Source of the DNA: Ignelater luminosus
Lineage: Eukaryota; Arthropoda; Insecta; Coleoptera; Elateridae
Assembly: GCA_011009095.1 (NCBI GenBank)
Contig: VTPC01090686.1
Span: 103,238 to 167,237 of the forward strand
DNA length: 64,000 bases
Reading direction: 5' to 3'
Below, piece by piece: positions 22,856-36,189 of this stretch. The translations under genes and the position numbers were made by a program. The notes below the pieces were generated by a model. The model was not told where the DNA came from. It did no database searches and worked only from the letters and a program-made list of their open reading frames with translations. Each line of letters opens with the position of its first letter. Within the stretch, counting starts at the first letter, position 1.

Positions 22856-23884
22856 CATAGAGTGATTAATATAAGTAGAGGAACAATTACAATGTTTTAA
22901 ATGTAACCCAAAAACGTACCATATAATAGGTGGCGATATACTTAGCCATCTATAGGACGGTACAAAAAGTTTAACAGCATTGTTTCGCACCTAAAACTGC
23001 AGTTTACAATACATTTAATAGACGAAAAATATTTAGTTGTAGAATAGACGTACTTAACACCTCTTCGTGTTGTTGTGGTCATTATAAAACAAAAAAAAGT
23101 ATTATTTATGTTGTCAGTAATGACAGCTGAATTTCAGTCAAAACACGAATGAATGAAATCTGATACATTTGAGGGTATATCATGAAATTCTTAATTATTT
23201 ATTCCTTAAAGGCTTGAACGGTCAAGACTAAACTAAGAATTAAAACTTGATATTTTTATTAAAGCAAAATTCTATAATTATCATTTTGAACGTCTGCAGA
23301 AATAATTCAAAGTACATTAATTGATAGAAATAAACTTTTCTTTCAATTCTAGTTAATAAATGATTTAGTTATTGGTAGACTACAATATATTATGTTTGTT
23401 TTTTACGGCTTGTTTTTGTAACGCTGCACTTCCAATCTATGTAAATACTACTTGAAACACGTAGTTTGTATGTAGTTTGTATTTAAGAAATGAAACTTTT
23501 CCGTGTATTACTGGGCCGGGCAGCATAAAAAGTGTTTTCTTATAAATCACTTCACATATGCAGGTATTTCCAGTTTAGACGTTTAGAAAGTTTTTTTGTT
23601 TACTTACGTATTTCTTTTTCAAAACAGTACTCTTAAAAATAATCTCGTGATTTCAATAATGCATGGATTTGCTAAGATTTCGTTTTGATCCATTCTATAT
23701 TAAAAAAAAGTAAAGTAATATAATAGTGTCTGGCTATTTGCCAGGTGCAAGGCCATAATTTAAAGCACAAGATGCAAGCCAGGTGCTACAAAAAAGTTAA
23801 CGTGCCTCCATGCAGCTTTGAATGTCGATAACTGTGTAATTAAGACAAATTGAGTATAAGTTCTACGGGTGTATGCAAGAAGAA

Positions 23885-24690
23885 TTTGGACAGAAGACTG
23901 TCGGTTTAATTCTAAGACTACGTGCAAAACAATTTGCAATTGTTGCAACTGTCAGTTAGTTAAAGCTATTCCCAGCATAGTTTTAAAATTTGGTTAATTC
24001 AGTTTTGCTTTTAATAAGTAGGTAAGGAGTCTAAATGAAAATCAACGCTGCCAAATTTTATCAATTATTATACTCATAAGAACAAAAAATACCTCTAGAT
24101 ACTTTTTTGCAATGGAAATTCCAAGAAGCACATATGGTATATATGGTATTTGCATACGAACTGATGCAGAAAAGAGTAAAGGGATCTGGAAGACCTGCCA
24201 GAAAAATATCACCAATGTTCTTGCAAGTAAGAATTAGTCTTCGTTAACTTCAGTAAAATATTGTTCTAAATGTTTATTTTCTAGCAACCAAAGACATGCC
24301 TTGCTTTCTTGAGATATTGCAGACATAATTTCAGTGCAATTTTGTATATTTGCTCAAGTTTACCAAGACTACTTTCAAGTTTACGGTGAGCCACCTTTGC
24401 AAGAGTTTCTTTTTCCTTAGGTAACATTATTATGGAAGGTTTTCCAGATCCTTGCAATTTCTTTGCGCCATAAACGAATACCATAAAGTGTGCTTTTTGG
24501 AATATTTAACAGTATAGGACTTTTTTGTCCTTATGACTCCATACTTTTAAGAACAAAACTGAATTAACCAAATTTTAAAAATATGTTGGGAATATCTGTA
24601 GCTAACTGACAGCTGCAAGCTGACATGTTCTCTTAGAGTTTAAACCGATGGTATTTTGTCTGGATGTAGTCTGCTGGGAGAGTGATTTTC
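23885..24690. repeat. Internal palindrome of copy A
   Basis: The left half reads outward-in through GTCGGTTTAA, AACTGTCAGTTAG, TATTCCCA and GGTTAATTCAGTTTTG to GGATCTGGAAGACC. The right half is the reverse complement of the same text with substitutions, the axis being near 24260-24275. Each half carries a version of the same helix-turn-helix coding start, so the element holds two diverged, head-facing copies of that segment. The left half's frame is more degraded. Confidence 0.75.
24281..24484 (-). pseudogene. Helix-turn-helix ORF remnant in copy A
   Basis: Minus-strand frame of 67 codons reading [20 protein letters not shown], then [20 protein letters not shown] and [20 protein letters not shown]. 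It is the shortened counterpart of the 114-codon frame in copy B. A GSGRP-type linker between two helical segments is the pattern of the paired DNA-binding domain of Tc1-like transposases, but no catalytic region follows. Truncated relative to copy B. Confidence 0.45.
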
Positions 24691-27417
24691 GGTATTTTTT
24701 AAATTCCGATGAAAAGATTTCTTTTTATCAAAATTCGCAAAACTTAGGCATATTTTTTTAAAGTGTTAGTTCTCATTTCTAGAACACATGTCTAGCAACT
24801 AACGACCAATTGTTATTATAGAATTCTTTTGGAATCGTTTTGATATGTTTCGGAAAAATACAGGAAAATAGTATAAAACTCCATAGTGTTAGCTTTTTCA
24901 TAAATGGAAATATTCTAAAACTGTAGAGTTAAACGAGTTAACGAGTCTAGAAATTCATAGAAATCGGACACAGTCACAAAAATGAAATTTGCTATAAGCT
25001 CAACAGTTGTGAAGTTTCTAGACGTATTGAAATGTTCCAGAAGGTCAAAGAGATCGATGCTTGAATGGATAAAGAAGTATTTTGCAAAGCGTTCATTTAA
25101 TAAACATTAAAGTATAAAAGTAGAAGCGTCATCGTCAAATGTAGGGTATACACGAAAGACTTCTTTCTCCTTAAATTTTGTACATTTATTGCCATATACG
25201 GAAACCTCGTATTCCTGGCATATTCCTTTTGCAACCTCGACAATGCTGGGGTCATTGCCTATATTTCCTAAAATATTGCCAACATTTTCCTAACATGCTA
25301 CATTCCCTTAATTAGTTCTACTATTTCCAGCTCCATGCCTAAAACATTCCCGTTTCTCTGCGTCCTCTTAAAATGCTCGAGGCAGAAAGAACTGTGAGAA
25401 ACATGGCGACAAAAAACATTTTTAATATTAAAAAAGTAGTAGATAATTTAATTGATTATTTCAAACTTTACAAGACTTATCCGCTGTCATCATGCCAACA
25501 TCAAGAAAAGAATTTAAAAGTATTGTCTTTGTCATTACAGAAATTGACGTTCCCTGCCGATCGCTCAGGAACCCTTCACCGACAGCGCTGCTAAATAATT
25601 TTTTTAGAAAACCAATCTCGATTGATCTCAGCTTTCGATAAGCAAAACTGCTTTTTAAAGAGAGGGATACAATATATGAATCTTGAGGTCTTCAAAGATT
25701 TTTATTTTTGTTTTTCTATGATTCAAAAACTACTGATGCGATTCTGTTCAAATTTGATATTATAGCTGAATCTTTACCCTTTTGAGACGAAGTGACAATT
25801 ATCCTTCTTGTTTTGTTTTTAGTTAGACAATAGAAATAGAACAACAACAATAAAAAAGCATTACGCACCTTGCTTTATCAATTGCAACGGTGCATTCGTA
25901 GTATTTAAGTGGGCGCGCTCGTCGTGATTTTCTTTTGCAACAGCAGCACCGGTTAGCCGACGGAACCGATTTGCAGATCCCTCTACAATTCTCTCCGACC
26001 GTCCCTAACATAGTATCATAAGAGTTTTGTAGCAAGTTTGCTATCAAACTCATCATATTTTATCCGTTGATCGCGTGGAGCATTCTGGTTACCTGATTAC
26101 CAAATTTCAATGGGTCAAAAAGACTTGAGCCTAATGGCCATCATGATTTTAATTTTTTCTTCCCAATCGTCATAAAGTTACCTGGCTTGACCATTGAAAA
26201 CAAGTGTTCCTTGCTGTAATCACTACCACTCTTTCAAAGAACCTACTGACTTGCTCATGCACAATAGTCGTAGTAGCTTTACTTCGTAATTCCACAAATC
26301 TACAGGAGTATTACTGAAATCGACACTAAAAATGTGTTTTGTTATCGAGATTTTTGCAAATTTTTAAAAGAAAATTGCGTTGCTTGGTGGCTACAAAGAT
26401 TTTCTTCTTCCGAAAAATTTAGTTCATCTGATACCGCTATATTCTGTAGCAGATTTTTGTAAGTGGGTTGTAAAAGGATTGTTATTTATCTTTGAATTTT
26501 CTCCTGACGTAACAGGAAAGACCTTCAATTATTTCAATTTACTCTGCTTTAAAGCCAATTAACTCCGTGTCTTAATTTATTATGAATCACCCTTTATATA
26601 CCATCATTTTACGAACACTCTGTATAACATACATTAGCGTATTTATTTGACAAGACATGCAGAGAAAGCAGAGAATGAGAAGTAAATGGCATTGCGTTTT
26701 AAAATTTCACGTATTGTTCACTAAAAATAAGAACACTCTCAATCATACATTAGTGAATTTAGATCTTGCTTCTTTTAATAATTTATCGTCAATTTGATAA
26801 TCTTTAAAATAAAAAATGCTTGCGTCTGTATAGCAAATACGTTGTTTCTTAAAACGGCTGCAATATCACATAATGATTGACATAAATGAAATATAAGTAT
26901 TAGCAATGTGAACATGCCTAAAAGTTAATAGTTATCAAATGCAATTTTGCATCCTTCTCTTATACAGTTATAAATATGAAAACTCGCTCCTTAATGTATA
27001 ATTCTGTTCAACTATTCTTCATTTAAATTCTATACTGCAATAAAACAAAAACTTGTGGGATGTTTATTCTACAAATAATAAAGAACACCGCAGTGGCTAA
27101 ATGTAATTCAATCCTTTTTTTTACAATGTGTTTACATATTTTGTTTACGAATAAGTTTTTATCGCCAGAAATTTCCCCGAAAAAAATATACACAACAGAA
27201 ATTTTAATATAATCGTTTGAGACGTTTGTCAATTATACCAAGATATAAATTCTTTGAATTAGAAATAATCTGGCGCAATAATGAGAAGTCGAAGAGGGCA
27301 GCACCGTCTATGCTTGCCCTTCTTTCCCCTCGACGCACTTGGTTATCAACCGTACGAGTGACACATGTCACCATAACGTTGTTCCTCTACCCGTATTTAT
27401 TTCCTCTATGCTTGTAA

Positions 27418-28775
27418 TTATGAGCGATAACGAACGGTTTTACATTTTAAATGAAAGTGGGTGGTATATCCAAACTTAATTTAATGTAGGGGTTGTTCCA
27501 AAACGCCATCTATTTAGGAGTTTTTAGCAATTTGAGCTTCTCGCATGTCGAGAGTGAGGTTCAGATTATGATGAGGTAACAGCCTGCTCTACTGTATATA
27601 TTTAAACTTGTCATAAAAATCAAAAAGAGAAAAATTAAATGCAGAAATGGGAAATTCAAATAAATGTGAGTATGTATATTTAAAAATGACATACTAGTTT
27701 TAACTTTTGATTAAATAACTCTTAAATACGTGATGCAAAGAAGAAGAGATGTAAAGGTGCGATCTGAATTGTTTAATAGAAAGTAGCTTAAGGGGGGCCG
27801 GAACTAAGTGAAATTGAACCGATAATAATGTTAATAAGTTACATTGTAACTTTTAATGGGAAGAGGGCACTTGCATGTCCTTTATTTATTTTATACCAAA
27901 ATCGAGGTGTTCAGGTAGAACAAGTAGTTTTATTTATTTGACGGTAGGCTGCCTTACTGCGGAATGCTGTCTGCTTTCTGGAAATGTACAGCGCCATCAA
28001 ATGATCAAATCAAGTGGAAAGTAAACACATTTAGAAATTGTTCCTGTTTTTTCCAGTTATGACTAATATCTTTTACTTTACACTTAACAAAGATTTTGCA
28101 TTCCTTTTTTAACTGTAGATAGTACAGGTAGAGACCAAATCAATATAACATAAGAGGATACAAAAATGTTTGACCTATACCAATACGTCCATGGTTCTTC
28201 CTGCTGTCTTTTTTGTTTCTTTCATTCCGCAAAGAGGACGAATCGTCGTGTACGGATGGGCAATGTCAAATGTCAAAACAAGCCCCATAACAAACGAAAT
28301 AAATCTAGACCGACGCATCGAGATCTATACAGTTTGCATGCAACAGAAAGAGATGGGAGTTTACGCATCACGAACTACAAACTCGCATAATCTGGATCCG
28401 TCCTAACAGTTGACAATGTTGATTAGATTATTATTTGTTTCTATTCGACTCTGTTTTTTTATAATAGTTTATGATTGCATACGCATACTTTTATTGTTAA
28501 AATACAATCCAAGCATGGAACCTTTTGTAATCTAATATCTTCTGTGCATTTAATATTTAGTTTTATTACTGATTAATTTTGAATTTTTCAAGTACTTCTG
28601 CTGTTGAAACTTTTTTAGGTCTGATAGCTAAATTATTTCTCTGTCATTATTTTTTTAAACCAAATTTAAAAATAACGTTTTATCTCTGTACATTATAAAT
28701 TTATAACTAAATGTCGTTAGTTGTTGTAAGGAAAACAGGATATTCTAGGTTTGCAAAACAGTAATAAGCACTTTT
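27418..28775. other. Spacer between copy A and the hAT relic
   Basis: AT-rich DNA. Overlapping 74- and 78-codon frames at 28166-28406 shadow each other and show no domain. Nothing else supported. Confidence 0.4.
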
Positions 28776-28778
28776 AAA

Positions 28779-30095
28779 CAGGGTTGCCAGCACTTAGACA
28801 TTCAATGTCGCCAATTCAATGTATAAAAATCGCCAAGACGGATACAAAGTCGCCACCTTTTTTTAACTTTTTTACTGGTTGCCTTTGCTATGGTAGTTAG
28901 AGGATATTAAAATTTAATAATAAATTAATAATAATCATAACTTGAGAATATAGCCCAATGTGTTTAGGATATGATTTCCTGTCATTTAAATTATTAGAAT
29001 TCCATTTTAAATTGTAAATGTAGCTGAAAATAAGATGTACAACCACATCTTTATTTCAACTCAAAATTCAGATTACAAAAAATAAACTTTCATAGAGAAA
29101 CAAATATCATAAAATACATTAAACAACAAAAACAGAACAGCAAAATATTATTGCATCATATTTACAATTGCACCTAAATACATTGTACATCATAGTCCAT
29201 AACGGCCATTATTTCTTCAACACCAGTTTCAAGCTCATCATCACTTTTATAAATATTATAATTAAGTCTTCTGTACATTTTTAGTGATGGTTTAAATGTG
29301 TTACAACAAATAGACTCACTATAAAATTCTGTTGTCAAACGTAGAACTGCTGATAGCATTCTTAGCTGAAGTATATTTCTTGCTTTAGTTTTGACTGCAT
29401 TCATAATAAAGAATACTCTCTCTGCTACAGCGTTAGAAGATGGAAGATTTAATAAAGTAATGGCGAAATCTGCTAAATCTTGAAAGACATGATTGCCACC
29501 AGCATCTCCATAATTTAGCACTTGAATCCAAAAATCTGCACTGTTTTTAATTTCTGCAGCATTCCAATCTCCAATTTCCACAATTTCTTTTTTGGATTCT
29601 TCAAGGAATATGTATATAAATGAAGTATCCTCAAATTCCAGTCGATTTTGACGATTTAGGCAAACCTTAAAATAAATAAATATTAAAAATTAATTCAATT
29701 TGTGTGCAACTATAACTATCTTAAAGGAGGGTGATTTCAGCTTTTTGAAAAAAAATAATGAGTCGGGAAGCTTTTTTGCCAGTTCATAAAGAAGTTGCTT
29801 TATGTACAAAAAAGCTCTTTTCTCTATGTCGATTACTTTGTTCTTAGATACAGTCATTTTTGATAAAGTTTGATAATATTGGATTCCATAGCTGCCATCA
29901 GGAATTTTTCTAAAGGCCAATTCATTGTCTAATGACTGAAGAATAGTACTGATTCATTTCTTCATAAACTCTGGTTTTATAATTTTTCCGGCAAGCATTA
30001 TAATAGTAGTGCATAAATTGTCATAGCTATCACCTATTTCCACTTCTGTTTTTTGAAAGCTGTGGCATTTGCATTATTTACAGAATGACATATAG
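28779..30095 (-). mobile_element. hAT transposon relic, 3' part
   Basis: A typical hAT end CAGGGTTGCCAGCAC begins at 28779, preceded by CTTTTAAA, and a hAT transposase C-terminus reads towards it on the minus strand. I find no matching opposite end (TGGCAACCCTG) between 30.1 and 37 kb, so the 5' side is probably lost or too diverged. Confidence 0.55.
29174..30090 (-). pseudogene. hAT-family transposase C-terminal part with dimerisation domain
   Basis: Upstream piece (about 30090-29690): CTTIIMLAGKIIKPEFMKK, an in-frame TGA (about 29955), then ELAFRKIPDGSYGIQYYQTL and KRAFLYIKQLLYELAKKLPD, matching the stretch before the dimerisation domain in hAT transposases. Downstream piece (29668-29174), after a possible acceptor TTTTAAG: FEDTSFIYIFLEESKKEI, then FWIQVLNYGDAGGNHVFQDL, ADFAITLLNLPSSNAVAERV and FFIMNAVKTKARNIL, which is the Dimer_Tnp_hAT signature (normally ERVFSxMN). 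A 135-codon frame at the end is intact. The BED finger and catalytic core are not visible. Most likely a dead ZBED/hAT copy; domestication is not excluded but unsupported. Confidence 0.75.
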
Positions 30096-30099
30096 GGTA

Positions 30100-33000
30100 A
30101 AAGCACCAATACTCTGCCATATAAACAATATTTGAAGTTCAAACTTGTTTAAATTTAAAACGAAATAATATTTATCAATAAAACTTTCTGTATAGTTATG
30201 CATATTTAAATGGTATACATACTCAATTGTCAAAAGTCAAAACACGTTTAGTTTTATATTAGAAAAAAAATATTTTTTCAAAACCGGCACTTTGTCCCCA
30301 TAAGCCTCCGCTCTCTACTAGTAATCCGCCGTCAAGGTCCTAGTAGCCGTTCTTTAAAGAAACAAAGCTATAAACATCGTACAAACGTGAGGAATGATTA
30401 TTTCTTAAATGATTACATACGAATTCTTGGAAGCTTTATTCAGATCACATGTTTGGCAAATTCAATTTTTTTAGCCATATCTTCATTACTCGCCATAAGC
30501 ATTAAATAATTTAACAATTTTATGCCTTTCTTGAATTTGTTCATAAACGATTTATTGAAACGAAAAGAATTTAATAAACAAAATTCATGCAAATACAAAA
30601 TAAGTAATAATTAATAAACAAATGAATTTAATTCCTACTTTCTACATGATACTCCTCTAAAGGTTAATTTTTCACCTAAGTTGGTTGTTTGGACATGTTG
30701 ACTTCCTAAAATTAGATTTGTTTTTGAAGGGAATAAAAACCATCAAATAAATGATGGAAAGATTAATAAGTGTGGGTGCTAATCAACAAAATTAAATTAA
30801 AAAGTCGAGCAACAATAATATAAAATTTCAGTATTGTAGAATACCTAGTACACGACAGTGGAAGGCGGCAAGCGGGCGACTAGACGAATCTGTAAATACC
30901 GGTGCTCTGCCTACCTTATTTTCGACATTTGTTTAATTAAAATTCAGGATTTTTTGTTTTAAATATTAAGAAAGGCCATTGCTTTAATTTACCAATTGGT
31001 AAAAGCAGGCTGAATGTAAAAACCGCCCTTTCTGCCTAGTTCCACTAATTTTATAAAAAATCCTTTCCTACTTGCGAATACCATAAATGAATCCCTGGAT
31101 CAACTGTACGCGTTTTTGGTCGCAAGAATTTACATGAGCCAGAAAGTGACGGTTTCTGTATGACATTCACAGCATACCATATGCTCTGTGAAAAATTTTA
31201 TTTATATGATCATGAAATCGAATTTTGCAATCAAGAGTCAAGTCCAGACGCGACAGCTATCTATACAGGTTAAGACATTACCATGTTCAGTTGTTCAACT
31301 ACCTCGAATCTATATTTTTCCCGCTCAAATAGTAAAACTGATGACTGGATGAATTAAACATTAATGAATGACTTTTAGCAAAATTTTTAACATTTTCTAT
31401 TTCTTCATTAATAAGTGAATTCGCAAGTTGCACATGGTTTCTCCTAAAACGAACAACATGCCAAAAAGAAATTCATTGCCATTTACTTTGGTTTTAACCT
31501 AAATGGATTTAAGGATAGCGTAGTTTACACTAAGTTCAAGTTTCAAGTTCAAGATTTACATGATATGCTAATCAAGTTTCAGATAATTCAATTATTTGAT
31601 TATCATTAATACCCAATACCCATGTCGAAAAACAGTTAATATAATGCAATATAACAGTGTTTTTAAGTTGATCTAGAAAACACAAAAATAATTATAGCTA
31701 GAAAAGTAATAATAATATAAAAAATAATAATAATATTTAAAAAAATTATAATAACAGTAAAGTAACAGAATCTATAACCTATATGACAAAGTAACTTCTA
31801 TACTGAGTTTTAATAAAGCATAAATGGAATTGTGTTTCTGCAGATGCGAATAAATCAATTGTATACACGCTATCAGCAATGACCATACATTTTCTTTACG
31901 ATCTATCATGAATATAACAGTATGTCCATTTTACGAACCCTCCTCTGAATGTTTGGGAATAGGCAACACGTCTTACAATTCAAAGGCGGTTTTTCTTTAA
32001 AAAGTTCAATTCTTGTTAATTGAACCATAGTTTGCTGTGAATTTAAAAACTGGTAAGAGTCAACTGTTTGACATTTGTTTGGTTATAGCATTTTCTGTTT
32101 AACTTTTGTACAAATCTGTTCATTTTGTTTACTTTTTTTTGTTAAATAAGTTTTCTTATTATTAGGGTTTTATAATAATTTATAATTATTCTTATTGTTT
32201 TATTGTTTTTTGCAATGCGTATTTTCGCATTTTGTACTATCCCCTTACGAGTCCTGTTTTTAAGTTCTTATTTTATAATGTTATAGTAATAGGTTTTACT
32301 AGTTCGGTGAGAATTTCATGATATACCTGACCATGCATGTTTTTTATACACACTATATATTGAATTATGTTTGTTTATAAAGAACATTTTATTAAATTTA
32401 AGTAAAATAAAAACATTTCATATCTTTTTATGCCACGATAATATTATTATATCTTTAATTTTATTCACTTTACTGTTAAAATGCCTTTAAGTATTCCGGT
32501 CACCAAATGTATACTGGAAATTGTGTATAATAAGTGATGATTACAACAATAAAAAGTAAAACAAGAATGAGTTATTGATATATTGTACTACAAGGGTAAT
32601 TGCTCTTACCTGCATGTTCCTGTGAGGGATGCTTTTACAAGAAATAATTTAAAAAATTTCTTTTTGCTTATTATCAAGGTATTATTAAATCAGAAATTAA
32701 ATTTATTGTGTGTTATATTGTTTAAGTAGCGAGTCTGCTTTATCACAATCTTGTTATTTTTATGCTGACAGCCCACTTATGCAATAAATAAAAATAAGCT
32801 GTTTTTAGAAAAAAAACCAAAAATTAACATTAAAATTTCTTTCTTAAATTCTTATGTAAATTTACTACAAGACAACATATTTGTTTAGTAGTAACTCTTT
32901 GTCTTGCTTCTTGATAAATTATTATATTCTGGGTCTTTAATATATAATTGTACAATAACTACACTGTAGTTTAATTGATGATTTGAAGCCTTCATCGTCC

Positions 33001-33460
33001 TTCAAAATATACACTTTCTGATATTTACAAAGGTGTAAATAGATAATGTCAGTTATCGGTGTTTTTCCATACTAGTCCATAAGACAAATTAACAGAAGAG
33101 TTTTGAATGTATATTTCTGTGTGTCTAATATTCTGGTTTTACAACACTGGAAATTGAAATACCTATTGCTCTAGTAAGTAGTAATAATTTGATATTTTAC
33201 AATAAACTGTTTAGATTCTAAATACAGGTATCTTAGTTTAACAAATAACAAAAATAATTTAATAATAATTATATACCGTAACAATTTTAATAGGTTAACT
33301 GGCTCTAAGCTATTCTTTCAAAATTAGCTTTTGAAAAACCATAAGCATTGAGAGTCAGATGCTAAAAGTAAAAATCTAATAACATTTATAATTTATTATA
33401 AAATATTACAGTAAAATATCGCAATACACAGTAAACTATTTTTGCAGTTAATCATCCTTT
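30100..33460. other. Gene-poor AT-rich DNA
   Basis: No gene-like frame over 60 codons, no recognisable transposon ends, and long A/T-only stretches (for example 31690-31760). I see nothing to annotate. Confidence 0.55.
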
Positions 33461-33463
33461 ATA

Positions 33464-34255
33464 CAGGGTGTCCCGCGACTCGACTGCCATAGCTTAAAGG
33501 TGTGTTCCTTGGGTAATTTCAAGTCGAAAATGCCTAATACATATATGTCCAAAACTCAATAGTAAAGAAGTTATAGGCGCTGGAATTTTCCATAAAGAAA
33601 TGGTTTGGTTAATTATTACGCATTGTTATTGTTTAAAATTAATGCAGGAAGTAGACTGATGAATAGTTTTGTCACATTGTCATAACAATTGATTCTCGTT
33701 TGACGTTTATCTTGCATTATGTTTGCCACTTTAACGTTTATTAATAGCTAAATTTTCAAATGAAGAATATGCCGACATTTATTTTATTTATGAATACTGT
33801 GACAGAAATGCAAGAGTGACAGAAATGCAAGAGTGACAGTGGAGGTTTTGAACAATTAATGTAAATAACTTTGTATTAAACATATTTTTTATTAATCAAA
33901 CACAATGTTATGCTAAATTAATAATAAATAAATAAAGTGAATGTCGACATATTCATAATTTGAAAATGTAGCCATTAGTGAACGTTAAAATGGCAAAAAT
34001 AATGCAAGATAAACGTCAAAGGAGAATCAATTGTAATGACAATGTGACAAAACTATTCACCAGCCTATTTCCTGCATTAATTTTAAACAATAACAATGCA
34101 TAATAATTAATCAAACCATTTCTTTATGGAAAATGCTATCGCCTATAACTCCTTTACTATTGAGTTTTGGACATATATGTATTAGGCATTTTCGACTTGA
34201 AATTACCCAAGGAACACACCTTTAAGCTATGTCAGTCGAGTCGCGGGATACCCTG
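33464..34255. mobile_element. Foldback element, 792 bp, TA-flanked
   Basis: The left end CAGGGTGTCCCGCGACTCG at 33464 and the right end CGAGTCGCGGGATACCCTG ending 34255 are flanked by TA. The inverted arms are about 300 bp each and share TTAAAGGTGTGTTCCTTGGG, ATACATATATGTCC, CCATTTCTTTATGG (as complement) and the AATAACAATGCATAATAATT type text. The ~180-bp centre holds a short direct repeat, GACAGAAATGCAAGAGT (about 33799-33838, two full copies). No ORF. The same kind of end (TACAGGGTGTCCC) occurs alone at 10127. Confidence 0.9.
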
Positions 34256-34257
34256 TA

Positions 34258-35953
34258 TATGTAAGCATTCATACAGTGCAAAGATTTATAAATTCCAATA
34301 GTATCCACTCGACAACTCATCCGAAGTGGCTTTGCGCATTAAAGTTTGTTATCCATTGATGGGATTTTGGGAATAATTCCCATTCAGTTCCAATTTCCAT
34401 TAAATGTTCAGATTCTTGTTTACCTAGAAGGATTTTAACTAATCAGCACGAATTTAAAACACTAAACTGATTCTAATGTTACTTAGCATTAAAAATAAAT
34501 ATTCTTTAATGCAAGTTGAATTTGTAAAACTGAATTAAAAATTAAAAATTATTCAATTTGCCACGCCATCAGAGGTTTTTATTCTTGTTGCAATTATTTG
34601 TATAGCTTTAAGTTTCACTGAAGTTCTTTATAAAAAAAGCTAATTCCCAATAAATCCATGTAAGAATAGAGAGCACAATTAGAAAAAATCTTATATGAAC
34701 ATAACCTCTGCCTTTACGTTGTTTGTTTTGACCTTAAATCATGATTTATTGCCAGTTAAATATTATAAAGTAATTTAGCATCGACTAGTTTTATAATAAA
34801 AAACACAAATTTTTAATAGATACCCATTAGTTTATTTGTATCAGACAGAGATACCTATACAAATGAATATTTTGAAGTTACCTTTGATTTGGTTGCTAGG
34901 TATTCAATACTGTTGTTATAGAATTTTGAAAAGAAAGCAAAAAAATACGTAAATTAGAATAATAATAATTGAAAAACTGGATAATTGCAGTAACAGTACT
35001 TCTAACCTTAACATAATAAATGTGATGACATGAAAACTAACACAGAGATTAAGAAAATGTTTCTATTAACGAAAAAGGAAAATCATAAGAAATTTCATTA
35101 TTGACAATGAAGTAAAGTAGCTTTTCAGTTTAAACTGGTTTTACATGCATGATTAGGTTTTTAAAACAATTGCATGACAGGACACCTACAAACACACTGT
35201 TGTCAGTTTTATATAAAATTGAATTGACATCTTTAGTAATTTTTATGTCTTCAGTCTAGTAAGTTATTATTATTACTACCTCTAACAACAGAAACAATAT
35301 CAAATTGCTATGGGAATAATCTATTTGCAAAAAGATACTCTAACTATTTAAATATTCCTATTTCAAGTAGGCAATAGATTTGGCAACGAGGTTCTATTCT
35401 GTGCTGTGATTAGTTTTGAGGTTATTCAAGCTGTACAACAAAATAACAACTAAAATACCTATTATATACAACTTGACAAAAACTGTGAACGCATACTAAA
35501 AGTAGGAATATTTGATGAACTGACAAATTTCAAATTTCCAAATCTAATTGGACTTTTTGTGACGTTTACTTGTTTGAGGGCTTAGTAACCAAAGCTTGCA
35601 TTGTAAACACAACTGAGATCTGACTTTATACTTTTATTTATTCATCGTGGGGCATTTAATTTAATAATATACAGTCAGTAGCTTTGACACCATCGGAAAC
35701 TAATCTCGCGTTCCGTGTTTACATTCTTATGCTAACTGACGTTTTTTAAACCGTTTGGTTCGGTAATCTAAAGAAATGCAACCGAGGCAATTCTTACGGC
35801 TTTTGGCGCCTGGTCTAATTTCTAAAAAACAAGCAGGTCATTATAATCTTCATAAAAAAATTCATTGAAATTCTAATTAAACTGAAAGTATTAAGTGTTT
35901 ATATTTATATTTTTATAATAATAATAAATATCAAACTAAATAAAGAAATAATA
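34258..35953. other. Gene-poor AT-rich DNA
   Basis: No supported coding frame or RNA. A TACAGTCAGTAGCTTTGACA segment near 35671 resembles a Tc1-like end but has no partner. Confidence 0.45.
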
Positions 35954-35955
35954 CT

Positions 35956-36188
35956 AAGTGATCCATCTAGTTAATTGGTGACAGTTTGAATTTCTCGCGT
36001 TAACACTTCAGTGACTTTTGCAGCTGAAAAGTTTGGCAACATTGCTAGTTGTTATCTAATTAACCAATAGCGTACGTGTTGTCATGGCAATGTCAAACAC
36101 GGTTAAATCAAGGATGTAGTGCTACCAATCTTCAAGATATTTTTGTTTCGCGGGAAATTCAAACTGTCATCAATCACTTTCGATCACC
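35956..36188. mobile_element. Small foldback MITE, 233 bp, TA-flanked
   Basis: Starts AGTGATC at 35956 after TA and ends GATCACC at 36188 before TA. The arms share ATTGRTGACAGTTTGAATTT followed by CYCGCG, and the middle has a TTGGCAACATTGC / TTGGTAGCACTAC pairing around TTATCTAATTAACCAATAG. No coding capacity. Confidence 0.75.
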
Positions 36189-36189
36189 T

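Larger units (their letters stand above)
22856..27410. mobile_element. Unclassified large TIR element, copy A (4555 bp)
   Basis: The left end CATAGAGTGATTAATATAAG and the right end, read inward on the minus strand as CATAGAGGAAATAAATACGG, form an imperfect terminal repeat that continues with GTAGAGGAACAA on both sides (about 32 bp). The flanks CTTTTAA (22849-22855) and CTTGTAA (27411-27417) look like a 7-bp target duplication with one change. A second copy lies inverted at 46037-50946, about 90% similar by eye. Inside are an internal palindrome (23885-24690) with a helix-turn-helix ORF remnant and several short conserved frames (for example 26380-26562, 25823-26056 on the minus strand and 27217-27417), but no DDE triad I can recognise. 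It could be a non-autonomous P-like, hAT-like or Dada-like element. Confidence 0.85.

Noticed and set aside
29174..29581. Host gene made from a hAT transposase
   Set aside because: Only the dimerisation domain is open, an upstream stop exists, and a hAT-type end is nearby; a transposon relic is the simpler reading.
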